A stretch of DNA of 64,000 bases, taken from positions 143,167,108 to 143,231,107 of the forward strand of contig NC_092804.1 of NCBI RefSeq assembly GCF_040954645.1, written 5' to 3'. Under the pieces are notes generated by a model. That model had not been told where the DNA came from. It made no database searches and saw nothing but the letters and a program-made list of their open reading frames with translations. The DNA is from Diabrotica undecimpunctata (lineage: Eukaryota; Arthropoda; Insecta; Coleoptera; Chrysomelidae). Within the stretch, counting starts at the first letter, position 1. Every line of letters starts with the position of its first letter. The position numbers were made by a program, and so were the translations under genes. Of the stretch, positions 54,026 through 64,000 are shown piece after piece.

Positions 54026-55099
54026 GTACATCTTCAAGAAGTTGTCATCAGCTATCCCTCATATACTTTTTAGATCCTTCAGAAACCTGTATAAGATTTT
54101 TACGTGAAATCGATGATTTTTTTAACAGATTGACTAGAATATAAACCGTTTTGGAAAATTACAGCCACATTTGACTAAAAAAATTTGTTTTAATTTTATA
54201 CAATCGATCTGCCTGTACAAAAAGCTACCATTATTGATCTTAAATTTTTCATATAATGTATAACAAAGATGTCTTAAGAATCTATTACAGAAACCAATTT
54301 GAAAAGAAGAAAAGGAGATATAGTGCTTTTCACTTTTATAAGAATGATTAATTACTAAACTACATTATAAACTGTTGAAAGTGATTCAACGATTATTAAT
54401 ATTAACAGCATTCGTGGTAATGAATTGGAATTCGCAATAAAAGTAAAAGCATGAATTCTGGAATTATTGTAAAGTGGCAATTTGAAAACCAAAATAATTA
54501 ATTGCAAACTATTAAAAGATACATATATTTTTTATTGTAAAATATTATAATTAAAGTATTTAAATGCAACAATTGACTATATTATAGCGAGTACCTAATT
54601 ACAATTTCGAAATATTTGCTAATAAGTATAATCGTTAGTTTTATTTCTTGTTAGTTTAAAAATGTAACATATATGCATATAATTTCTATCTTCAGTTTTT
54701 CGTCGATCGTTTATTTTTTAATTCCTTAATTGTATATTTGAAGGTTTTAACTCTCTTTGTATTTATATGGTAGTGGATGACCTCATGTTGTTTTCAAGAA
54801 CTCGACCTTTTGGCGTAACAAGACTTATATGACAATATTCATCAGACCTCGCTTATGCAGAAATTTTTTATTTGTGTTCTTGGAATGACTTTCTTATATT
54901 ATATATACAGTTTCGTGAAATAAAAGTACTAAGAAGGTATCATCTCAATTAGGTTAAATAAAATCTAATTAATTTATTAATGTTTGGTATGTTGAAAACG
55001 ATTTCCGAAGTAGAAATGAAAACGTCAAAATAAACTTATTTTAAAGCTAAATTGGGGTTATTCCCAGTAAAAATAGTAAATTTTAATTATTTTGCAATT
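54026..55099. other. AT-rich DNA, nothing recognised
   Basis: No open frame or repeat stands out. Confidence 0.45.
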
Positions 55100-55275
55100 T
55101 TTAGAGTAAAAAAGCACTAGTATATGGGAAATGAGTCAATCCTCACAATCTTAAGTAGTTTTTATTTAATGAAGTTTGTGAATTTTGTGCTACCGGTTTC
55201 ATGGCTTACAATATTTGCCCCATCATCAGGCCCCAGTACGTTATATTTATATGTATTAAAAGCTAAAAGCTAAAA
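55100..55275 (-). mobile_element. Possible Penelope-like terminal repeat fragment with hammerhead-like core
   Basis: On the minus strand CCTGATGATGGGGCAAATAT is followed by TGTAAGCCATGAAACCGGTA. CTGATGA...GAAAC with a short complementary stem (ATGG/CCAT) between is the core pattern of a minimal hammerhead ribozyme, a known part of Penelope-like terminal repeats. No reverse transcriptase is attached. Tentative. Confidence 0.35.
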
Positions 55276-55899
55276 CAACGTAAAACAAGCAATAAACAAC
55301 TGAAACACAATAAATGACACTAAATAATAACAAATTGAGTGAGCAGCTATAACATTAATTGAGGGTGAGATTGACAAACCAAGTATTTTATTGGGACATT
55401 AGTGCCATTGGGCATCACTTATCTGATAGAAGCTGCACTAAATAGTCAGTCAGCTGTTAGTATAAAGAGCATTTAGTAAGAGCTTTATAATTTTAAACTT
55501 TTAGTTTCTTTAAAATGATAATCTTCCATCTATTTTAAAAGTTTTTTTTTTAAAGTTGTAGGTTTGCTTTAAGTTCAGCCATCTTACGAAAATCAATGTA
55601 CCCTGAATATTCGCTCGAGCTCAAATATATTTTTCGTTTTTTTTATCTACTTGTTTTCTGTCTACAGGCTGTGCTAGCTATTACAGAATAATTATTAATA
55701 TATGTTGCGTTACAAGATGTGTTGACTGCATCTTTATTTCTGTGACTTCCAACCCTGTATATAGTTTACCTGTTATTTTATCAACAACTACAATATAGAG
55801 ATGCTTCTCGCTTTCACAATCCACTTCTAATCTTAAGTGAGTGTTATCTATCTGATATTCGCATTTCCTGTAAATTCTTGTAGGTATTTTTGTTATCGC
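55276..55899. other. AT-rich DNA, nothing recognised
   Basis: AAAGCTAAAAGCTAAAAC at 55258-55276 is a tiny direct repeat; nothing else. Confidence 0.4.
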
Positions 55900-56290
55900 A
55901 GTTTTGTATGTAAGAATTTAGTTTTTTGTTACTATTCCGGATGTTGACTTATTTTAATCAGTCTGATATTTTACCTGAGTTTATAGCTGATAGAGTTGTA
56001 ACGTGACCAAGTCTAGACTTTTGATTTTATTTTCTGCAATGAAATTAAGTATTTCCACGTCGATTCTGTTGTCTATTGCATGAATTACTTCTTGTGCAGT
56101 TATTTCAGATTTTTTTTTATGTATTTATGTTATTTTATAAATGGTTTTCCATATTTTCCATATCGTAAGTTTGTTCTCAGTGCCTATAATTATTATTCCG
56201 CTATTATTCCGTAAAATTGCTTTAGTTCGCTTTTTGTGTCTGTCATTTCGTTTACTTTCTTCGGTATTCATCAAGGGCATCTAGCTAACT
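55900..56290 (-). mobile_element. LINE fingers fragment
   Basis: The minus strand reads IIIIGTENKLTIWK and then SEITAQEVIHAIDNRIDVEI and AENKIKSLDLVTLQLYQ. This resembles the I.EEV..AI..LK...A.G.D segment at the start of RTE-type reverse transcriptase. Degraded and short. Confidence 0.45.
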
Positions 56291-56480
56291 ATTCATTCCA
56301 TCATATTATTCATGAATAATGTTTTTAATCTTAGTTAATAGGTATTTGTGTGTTTCTAAAACTTTTCTCGATTTTTTTAGATTTGTAATACTCATATTTG
56401 TTGTGAGTGTTGTTTATCTGAATTAAACTTTGTTAATTTGAATTTTAAAATAATTCTTATATCATGGATTCAATTTATAA
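56291..56480. other. AT-rich spacer
   Basis: Nothing is recognised. Confidence 0.4.
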
Positions 56481-56483
56481 CAT

Positions 56484-57100
56484 TACTAGCTGACCCGGCC
56501 ACGTTTTGCTGTGGCTTGGTTATTATACGATTAATATTATACTCAATTTATTTAACAGAGTTAAGTAAATATCATGAAATCCGTGCTGGCATCCCCGGTA
56601 TATCCAGAGAATTAAAAAATTCTTTTGGATAATTTACGACTTTGTCTTCATTAACAATACTGTCTATTGATTTAAAAGATACCAGATCGCCTGGTAACAA
56701 CTGTTGAATCTAGAAGTTAATTTCGTTAACATCAACATTTTTCGCTGCCAAAATTGCGCGCTTACTGAGCCAATTATGATTTAAGTAATTATTCGGTATA
56801 GCCGGAAAGACACTTGCAATTAATTTATGTCTCAACAAAATTGCAGAAATTATCTAGAAGTTTAATGCATTGTGTATTTGAATGCAGTTTTATTTTACCA
56901 TTTCCAATGTTTAGCAAATGTTTAGAAAATATTTGCTCCGATAGATCATTTTGCACTTATACTCTTATGTTAATGGTCGATCGAACTGTTTCGACATTTC
57001 GCCATAAAAACAATTGTGTTAAACATGTATTAATCTCATCCGCATATGTAAAGAGAGGAATAACAGGTAATGCCTATCTGCCTGTAAACTGACAAATATT
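56484..57100 (-). mobile_element. Helitron fragment with Pif1-like helicase remnant
   Basis: Minus-strand reading from ~57090 gives a degraded block, then LSKRAILAAKNVDVNEINF, a stop, IQQLLPGDLVSFKSIDSIVN, then EDKVVNYPKEFFNSLDIPGM and PARI near 56570. RAILA..N..V...N..I...LPG....Y.S.D is the conserved C-terminal part of Helitron helicases, which unwind DNA during rolling-circle transposition. The frame then degrades into ACTAGCTGACCCGGCCACG (56485-56503), a string I have seen as a common arthropod repeat boundary. Rep and most of the helicase are missing. Confidence 0.78.
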
Positions 57101-57307
57101 CATTACTAACACATGTTAAATAAAACTGCGTGAAACAATAAATCAAAGGTTTAATTTTTATATTTTTGAAATTGTTTAATAATTTCAAATACAAAATCAC
57201 AAAACAGTGTTGCTCGATTTTTAGTAATTAATGAAATTTATTTAGAATCATTACTTTGAATTTGAGATGTTAATATTAAATAATATTTAATTTAGCCCTT
57301 ACTTTAA
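57101..57307. other. AT-rich spacer
   Basis: Nothing is recognised. Confidence 0.4.
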
Positions 57308-58740
57308 GGAAATATTCTTCTTCTTCTTCTTAGCCTTCTGTCGTCCATGTTTGGACATAGGCCTCTCCCAACTCCTTTTATCGGTCTCTATCCTGAGCAA
57401 CATATTTCCAATTTGTTCCGGCTATTCTTTTAATGTCATCAACCCATCTCATCTGTGGTCTTCCTCTTGGTCGTTTACTTTCGTAAGGTCTCCAATGTTG
57501 TATTGTAGTATTTCAACGTTGGTCTTTTTGTCTAGCAGTGTGGCCCGCGAAGCTCCATTTAAGTTTGGCAATTTTTGTTGCTATGTCCTCGACTTTTGTT
57601 TTGGATCTTACTCGGTCCTCTTTTTATCTGACAGTCGTATACCTAACATTGCTCTTTCCATTGTTCTTTCTGTTGTAGCTAGTTTATTCATGTTTGCCTT
57701 GGTTAGGGTCCAGGTTTGACATCCATATGTCATGATAGGAAGGATACATTGGTTAAACACTTTGCTCCTTAAGTATTGGGGTATTTTGCGGTTCTTAAGT
57801 ATCCAACTAAGTTTTCTAAATCCTGCCCATGCTAGTCTTGCTCTTCTAGTAATTTCCGCACTTTGGTTATCTTTGTCACGTCTCAGGATTTGGCCTAGGT
57901 AGATATATTCCTGGATTTGTTCTATCTCACTGCCATTTATAGTTATACGTCTGGGGTCATCTGTGTTTGTCATTATTTTTGTTTTTTTCATATTTATTTT
58001 TAGACCGACGTATTGGGAGCTGGCTGCTAGTTCCCCCATCATAATTTGCAGTTCCTCGCATGTGCTCGCTATAATCACTACCTCGTCAGCGAATATGAGG
58101 TGGGTTAACTTGTTGCCATTAACGTTAATGCCATAGGTTGACCAATTTGTAGTTTTGAAGACGTCTTCTAGGGCTAGGTTGAAAAGCTTTGGCGATATTA
58201 CGTCTTCTTGTCTCACTCGTCTCTTAATGGGGATGAGATTTGTATTTTCGTCTAGTTGTACGATCATAGTTGCGTTTTCATATATATTATGTATTAGTTG
58301 CCTATATCTCGAATCTATTCTACAATTATTAATAGTTTGTTCTATGGCCCACATCTCGATACTATCAAACGCCTTTTCATAGTCGACGAAGGCAAGAAAT
58401 ACAGGTAGTTGGTATTCATTTGCCTTCTCTATCAATGTTCTCATTGTCAGCAGATTGTCTGATGTACTATATCCTTTGCGGAAGCCAGCCTGTTCAACCG
58501 GTTGGTAGTTGTCCATTTTGTAGGTTAACCGGTTGTTAATAATTCTCATAAATAGTTTGTATACTTGACTAAGCAACGATATAGGTCTATAATTCTGTAG
58601 ATCACATTTGTCCCCTTTTTTGTGTAAGAGTATTACTAGACTCTCATTCCAGTCTTTAGGGATCTTGCTATTATGGAGACATCTATTAAATAGCTCTGTT
58701 AGTACAGGATTGTTAATGTCTTGCTTGTTTTCAAGAGCTC
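57308..58740 (-). mobile_element. RTE-type LINE, 5'-truncated, longest reverse transcriptase in the window
   Basis: From 58740 the minus strand reads LTELFNRCLHNSKIPKDWNE, KKGDKCDLQNYRPISLLSQV and runs without a break to 57608. After a frameshift the tail follows (IAKLKWSFAGHTAR, RPRGRPQMRWVDDIKRI, DRDRWKELGEAYVQTW). The 3' end lies at 57308-57330 beside a GAAGAAGAAGAA tail. One frameshift plus catalytic changes inactivate it. It is the same subfamily as the copy at 903-2665 (QPREQAGFRKSYGTND against QPVEQAGFRKGYSTSD). Confidence 0.92.
57608..58576 (-). pseudogene. RTE-type reverse transcriptase, 322 codons, catalytic box altered
   Basis: The open frame covers most of the catalytic domain: QPVEQAGFRKGYSTSD (residues 25-40), palm A FVDYEKAFDSIE (63-74), the VRQEDVISPKLF block (121-132), FADEVVIIAS (162-171), YVGLKINMKKTKIM and the IYLGQILRRD motif, then SKVFNQCILPIMTYGCQTWT. 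In active relatives the blocks read G-V-R-Q-G-D and F-A-D-D. Here the two glycines are Arg and Glu and the second catalytic Asp is Glu, so polymerase activity is unlikely despite the open frame. The Met at 58576 is internal; the frame continues upstream. Confidence 0.88.
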
Positions 58741-60624
58741 AGCAAAAAGATAATATGGAAAATTTTATGGATTTAGTATACTCAATTAGATTTTAACATT
58801 TTTTAACATTCTCAGTAGATTTTAAAATTAAAGTTTATTTAGAATTGTTTCATTAAATTGATACCTATTAAAATGTATTGAATTAATGCATAAACTTAAA
58901 TTTTTAACTTTATTGCAGAGAAAATGTTAAAAAATAGTTTTTTTTATATTGTAAATAAACAATATTGAACATTTTAAAATTATTTTGAATTCTAAACATA
59001 TTTCGGTTATATTAACTTTCATTGTCACAAATAAAAATATTTTACTAACTTTATAATCGTTTTGCTCAAAAAAGTGTAAATCTTTCAAAAATGAATAACT
59101 TTAGGCCTATAAAACCTCATACAAACTCTTTAAGTTTTTAAACATTACATTCCAAAATGTTTTAATATACAGTGCGTTTTTATGTTTTAATTAATATACA
59201 GTCCGTTTTTGTGTTTTATTAAAAAAAACACAACTATGATTTATTCCGTTGTTCTGACTGACCCTGTATAATCTAAAATAATTTTAAATTATAGACGTCT
59301 TTGATATACGTCAGTTTTGTTTGAAAATTTTTTTTATATGCTCCATACTTTAGTTGTAATTAAAGAATGCCAGAGGTTTGGAGCGCCCTGTATGTATGAA
59401 TGAATGTTTTTATTTATTTCTGCAGCGAAGTGTATCTTAACTTATTAAGAAGTTAACTTTTTGTCGACACGAACACAAGACATAATTGTAATGGAACCAT
59501 CACGCGCAAATGATCAAAATAAATTGTGGCAAAAAATGATCGACTTAAACTGTGCATGTGAAAAAGAATAAAAAGAAAACGTTCTTTTATTAAAATCAAC
59601 TATCTAATATGAATTTAAATTAGCCAGTTTTTGTGCCGTGCGAAACTGTTTCCACAGTAGTGGTTTTAGCTATTGTTCTATATATCCGGTGAGTATAATA
59701 ATTATTACATACGCCAGTTTAAAATAAACTGAAGTAACAGATAAAATATTCTTAATGCTGATGAATCTACACCGTAGTATAATCGCCTAAAAATAGCCAT
59801 GAAAAATGTGTTATTCCTAGAGAGCGATGGGAAATTGGTGTAATTTTTGAGATCTGGTCCAACGGATCCGCTCACTACGAAGATCACGATTAAAACATGA
59901 CCGTAGATTGCAATTTTTATCACACATCAGACAGTTTATTATGTTTCGCTTAGTACCGATATCGCAGTGGGTAATGTAGTAAGTTATCTAGCTTTCGCAT
60001 GGTGAGTTGCAAATTAGAATCCGGTCGAACACAGGAATTTTTCTATTAAACAAAAATTCGTGTTCAATGGATCGATACTCGTTGAACTATGTTGTGGTAC
60101 ATAGTTGTATCAACCGACCAGCTGAGGTACAAATTCGAATTAGTCGGAAAAATTATAGAAAATGTGATAGAGTTCAAATACGTAAGCAAGTTCAAACACC
60201 TAGCCGTCGCTTTATCAAGCCACTGAAATCTTAAAACAGAACTATGAGATCAAATGAATAAATCAAATCGAACCGCGTGATGTCTGAGTGATATAATAAG
60301 GAGGAAAAAATAAAGGGACAGAAAACAAAAAGATAATTTACTAAACAATTGGGTCAATTAGATCGATAAATACTTATAATGTGTAAACCCAACTGACACA
60401 GTAATAACAGAGAGAATACAAGAAACCAGAGGAAAATTTTTGAATTTTGTACTCCAATACATTGTTAACCACGCTTCCTCGACAGGCGGAGTAACAACTA
60501 TAATGTAATCGTGGACTAAAAATGAAAACCTTATTATTCTATTTCCTGGACTCAAAATGGCGCCACCTGTGGAATGTCCTCTTCCTTGTTAAACACTCCA
60601 ATTGCCTTCTTTTCTTCTGTAATT
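58741..60624. other. AT-rich DNA, nothing recognised
   Basis: CAGTGCGTTTTTATGTTTTA and CAGTCCGTTTTTGTGTTTTA (59171 and 59201) form a 30-bp tandem pair, and ACCCTGTATAATCT (59269) is a transposon-end-like motif. A 75-codon frame at 60007 (MQIRIRSNTGIFLLNKNSCS...) is unrecognised, with two short VQIRI/MQIRIRS repeats in it. Nothing here qualifies as a gene. Confidence 0.4.
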
Positions 60625-60865
60625 TGTTGTCATTTTGCATTTGCAAATCATTTTTACGTGTCGTCGTCTCCTTTTTTTTTGTCTGTCCTCTGTCATATCT
60701 TAGTCATCTTCTTTTTGCTTGTCAATTTTTCTTCTTGTCTATCACCTGTCAATTTCTTAGCGTCTCTGTCAATTCTTTCTTACCTGTCATCTGTCTTCTT
60801 CTTTCTTACATGTCGTCTGTTACTTCTTAGTCGTCTTCTTTTTGTCTGTTGTTAGACGCTTGTCT
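60625..60865. repeat. Degenerate pyrimidine-rich TGTC/TCTTCTTT repeat
   Basis: On the + strand, variants of CTGTCATCTGTC, CTTGTC and CTTCTTTTT recur about every 20-30 bp. Strand asymmetry is strong (almost no purine runs). The open frames over it are repeat artefacts. Confidence 0.7.
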
Positions 60866-61399
60866 AATGTGCGTCATGTAGGAGGGATCGATATACAGAG
60901 TGTATTCAGAAAGTCTATATTTAGTTTGTTGACTTACGAGGTTTATCCATAGTGCAACGGTATTGAAACAGCAGACATTGCACCAAATTGGCTTACAATG
61001 CCAAAACAGAGACATGCGAGATGCCACAGGATAGGATTTCACGAATACAACGGTATTGAAAAATAGACATGGTGTCAGAGGAGCCCATAACGCCTACACG
61101 ATTATAGAGATATGTGACAAATAAGGAGAATCTTAAGAATTGACGAAAATATACTTAGGAATAGAACCAACAGCGCAGACCTAGACGCAGATATTATATC
61201 TAAAACGTTAATAGATGGATAAAAAAATAATGGAATATAATGACCGTCTGTATATAGAATGACTGAGGAGAGAGTAGTAACAACAGCAAGAGTTTATTTC
61301 CCAGTGGGAGGATGACCAGTGGGAGGGTAATCAGTCGGACGACTATCTGGAGGGGCAGTACTTTCATCTTTGATATTTTATCCATCCAGAATATTTTTA
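60866..61399. other. Unrecognised DNA
   Basis: There is slightly higher GC at 60870-61050. No motif on either strand was convincing. Confidence 0.4.
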
Positions 61400-61810
61400 A
61401 TATATTTCTAATAAATCTGTAATTCGAATGGTTCTATCGTACTCCCGCACATATGCAACTGGAAAGAATATATATGTAACATTTTAGTACTCGTACTTTT
61501 AGTTCTAGACTTAAGTCTAGATAATATTCTTTTCCTGTTGATTAAGGTGCTTCTATATTTTTCAAATTTTTTAATTTGCTCACCGTTAATTTGGAGGAAG
61601 GCGTGACCACTGTTTTCATTAGATAATGAAAAGACTAAAGTTTTCATTAGATACGATCATGAATTTAGCTTTCCTTGTATTGGGCGTTAGGCCATACTCT
61701 TTACTAAGTTTTACTATTTTGGTTAGTAATCCTTATGAGTCGATGAGAGTTTCTATTCCAATGAGTTTGAGCGTTTCACTAATTGGGTGATCTAAGTATA
61801 ATAATAATAA
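61400..61810 (-). mobile_element. RTE/BovB-like LINE fragment after the catalytic box
   Basis: The minus strand reads LTKIVKLSKEYGLTPNTRKA, KFMIVSNEN, and in a nearby frame GHAFLQINGEQIKKFEKYRS and ILSRLKSRTKS. It matches the Y-G-L-x-x-N-x-x-K-T/A-K-x-M block and the following I-x-G-x-x-I-x-x-x-x-x-Y block of RTE enzymes. Confidence 0.65.
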
Positions 61811-62154
61811 TTTCTATCTCAAGTCTCAGATTCAAATCTGATTTACTGAACCAGATCCAATGACTCCATCACTATTCTTAGATATAATTTGCATTGTATT
61901 GTATTTCTTTGGTTGCAATTTTATGAAACCATTGTTTCACGTTTTCAAGGTTTATAATTTTGTTTTAATGCTTTTTGTTACACTGCATAAATAGTAAGGA
62001 AGACGGCAATTTTATGAAAAATGGATCGTACAGGTCATTATTTAAATTTAGTTATATAATTATTTGTTTGCTTTATTTAGCGTTCTTTTGTTGTTCGCGT
62101 TTTTATTTGCAGAATAATGTAATTAAATTTTGTTTTTGCTTTTCGATAACGTAC
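61811..62154. other. AT-rich spacer
   Basis: A 99-codon frame at 61975 runs into the next LINE tail and has no motif. Confidence 0.4.
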
Positions 62155-62520
62155 ATCATCATCATCACGATTGGCTCTGCAGCCCAGGTTGGGCCTTTGC
62201 CTGTGCAATTAATCCTTTCGATTATTCCTATTTTTAGCTTTCGTTTTCCATTTTCTAGTCCCAGTTCTTTCTAATTCTCCTGTACTTGGTCCATATATAA
62301 TATATTTTGGCAGTTTTTCGCTTTTTCAACATGTGTTGTGTGGTATTATTGCTGGTTCAGAGGGTTGCATGCGCTCTACTTTATCCGTCCACCTGCCCTT
62401 CAAGCTTTACCATATTAGATTCTTCTCTGTAAGTTTGATATAATTCGAACTTGTTTCGTCTCCTTCAAATGCCGTTTTAGCATACGTTACCAAAAATGTA
62501 TTGAAGTACCTACCTTTCTT
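62155..62520 (-). mobile_element. RTE-type LINE 3' end
   Basis: GTGATGATGATGATG (minus strand, tail at 62156-62170) follows the 3' UTR string CAAAGGCCCAACCTGGGCTG, with degraded WTDKVERMQPSEP-like coding sequence upstream (about 62350-62390). Frames are heavily broken. Confidence 0.6.
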
Positions 62521-62954
62521 TCAAATAGTGCCAGTTACGATTTGTCCGATTTTGCCAATTGGTTCTTTAATTGGCATATCTTTTTATAATCGCTAAAGAT
62601 GTGCAGAACATTTTTTTGTTTACTGCATATTCGATATTTGATAATGGAAGTGACCTGAAAATATTCATAAATAACTTGATTTGTTTCTTTGTAGCTAAAG
62701 CTTATTTATATCAGAATTTGAAGCATTTTTACCTATTCCTAATAATTCATAATAATCCCGTCTTGCGGCATTGAAACTGTGCTAATTATTTTTTTTTTCT
62801 TTTGCACTAGAGTTTTGAGTTAAATTATTAGCTGACCAGGTATTTAGCAGTAGACGTTTATGACATCTAAAGCATTGATGGAGAAATGTTCTTGAAATTT
62901 TAGAAGTAAACTGGGAATTTGAACATATTAATATCTGTTTTGAACCTAAAATTC
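62521..62954. other. AT-rich spacer
   Basis: Short chance frames only. Confidence 0.4.
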
Positions 62955-63165
62955 CAAAAAGAGTTCTTGCACTAGCCAGCACCGAAAGAAAGAAAGGAAA
63001 AATCTTGGCTACGAAACATCAGAGATTGGACCCACACAAAAGGAAATGAATTAATTCATCAAGCCCAGAATAGAGAGAAATTTGCCATACTGATCGCCAA
63101 CCTCAACAGAGAAGGCACTTAGGAGGAGGAGGCACTAGCCATGTTAAAATGACAGAGAATAACAA
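62955..63165 (+). mobile_element. RTE/BovB-like LINE C-terminus
   Basis: The + strand reads KKSWLRNIRDWTHTKGNELI-like sequence (EKSWLRNIRDWTHTKGNE), then HQAQNREKFAILIANLNREG and a stop, followed by EEEA codons. This is the same tail family as 36939-37290 and 8560-8709. Confidence 0.75.
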
Positions 63166-64000
63166 ATGTGACAGTTTTCCATAAATGACAAGCTTATTTA
63201 TGGAACAAATAAAAAGTATCATCCAGCTTACAATATTTTAGCATCTAAACAAACATCGCAAGCGATTTTGAACCTAACCTTCCTTTTTTGGGCTAAATAT
63301 AATAAAGATTTCGTTTTTCTCTTGGTCCTCTAGCAGCAATATGCCCGATAATAAAGACTCTATTTGATAGTTTTCCCTACATTTTTATCGATTGTGTCAT
63401 AACAAAATTTTTAATTAAAATATGTAAAAATATCAACTTAATGTAAGAATTGTTTATAAACACTATAAACACTGATTGATGACACCATTTTTTAAAATTT
63501 CATGATATACTTAATCGATGTATTGGAATTAGAGACACGCAAACTTTAGCTTAAGGATAATAATTAAAAATGTAAATCTGTTGTCAGTAAACAACAATAT
63601 TAAACTTTGTTTTAAAGTATGACCCAGTAATAAAATCAAAGTATTAATTTGTAAAATCAATAACAAAGTTTAATGTTATAAAAGCCAACGTAATGCTATA
63701 ATAATATTAAGATGCATATATTAATCATAAACAAGAGATTATTGTTTAATGAGATAACTTGATTTATTAAACTCCTATCTTGGATAATCGATCATGCAAG
63801 TTGAAATGATGGTTATTAATAATATAAAATTATAAACAATACATTATTAAGATTTTATGTTATCTCAAGGATTATGAAGGTACTTTAGATACTTTAGGTA
63901 TATGGGGATCATAGTAATCATCATCCATGCGGTATCAACAATTTCATTTATGATATTGCCATATCCTGATTTAACGATTGCGTTATTCATCCTCACAGTC
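63166..64000. other. AT-rich DNA to the window edge, nothing recognised
   Basis: No open frame, repeat or splice site that I would call. If the large gene continues, this is still its second intron. Confidence 0.45.

Noticed and set aside
57351..57719. 122-codon + strand frame
   Set aside because: Shadow of the minus-strand RTE LINE tail.
60522..60855. Overlapping 102- and 93-codon frames rich in Ser, Phe, Leu and Cys
   Set aside because: They read a degenerate pyrimidine-rich repeat and have no motif or splice context.
1..64000. CRISPR arrays, bacterial operons, rRNA or tRNA genes
   Set aside because: I saw no direct-repeat/spacer array, no Shine-Dalgarno spaced gene clusters and no convincing tRNA A/B box pair; the window is eukaryotic. 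A tRNA scan was not possible by eye, so small RNA genes could have been missed.
1..64000. Endogenous virus or LTR retrotransposon
   Set aside because: No paired long terminal repeats, gag-like, protease or integrase motifs were found; the reverse transcriptases seen are LINE or Penelope type.

Overview
This is AT-rich eukaryotic DNA from an arthropod, almost certainly an insect. The evidence is spliceosomal GT/AG junctions, an insect-style start context, and a dense mix of RTE-, CR1/Jockey- and I-like LINEs, Penelope, Helitron, Tc1/mariner and PIF/Harbinger remnants. A beetle is my best guess from the repeat style, but the sequence alone does not prove the order. There are no bacterial operons, CRISPR arrays or rRNA genes.

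One convincing host gene lies on the + strand. Its first coding exon (12143-16825, 1561 codons) encodes a low-complexity, Ser/Thr/Lys/Pro-rich protein with three kinds of internal repeat: two ~196-residue modules, six 39-residue LPAAGAPS units and seven 38-residue LPAAG(K/R)PS units. It ends at a GTAAGT donor. After an intron of 14,362 bp, a second coding exon (31188-31333) keeps the frame and ends in a Cys-rich CICELCTCG motif. That motif resembles the N-terminal cysteine motif of SAXO/FAM154 microtubule-binding proteins. The rest of the gene is outside the window or unrecognised, so the last ~32 kb would be intron if the gene continues.

Layout: 1-11.4 kb is a nest of elements inside elements (RTE LINE beside Tc1 remnants; a CR1/Jockey-like LINE split by a hairpin element; an RTE LINE split by a PIF/Harbinger element with a TTA duplication; a foldback array of ~130-bp subrepeats split by a LINE). 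12.1-16.8 kb is the large exon. 17.3-31.2 kb is the first intron, with a (TTTTA)n tract, a small TIR element, a ~4-kb foldback composite (A), a second foldback element and LINE tails. 31.3-64 kb is more repeat-rich DNA: an RTE LINE with an internal inverted duplication, a TIR element carrying C2H2 zinc-finger remnants, an I-type LINE with an RNase H domain, a Penelope fragment, a small TIR element with an orphan ORF and a hairpin, a second foldback composite (B), a Helitron helicase fragment and a long RTE reverse transcriptase.

The most interesting signal is that composites A (19.8-23.8 kb) and B (51.4-54.0 kb) share one architecture: a left arm, a centre, an inverted right arm, and then a direct repeat of centre plus right arm. 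They also share short motifs in centre and arms although the rest has diverged. This suggests one AT-rich foldback family with a reproducible duplication mechanism. Composite A carries an extra 0.6-kb segment with a small acidic, NLS-like ORF exactly at an arm/centre junction.

All calls were made by eye from the sequence and its translations; no database search was possible.
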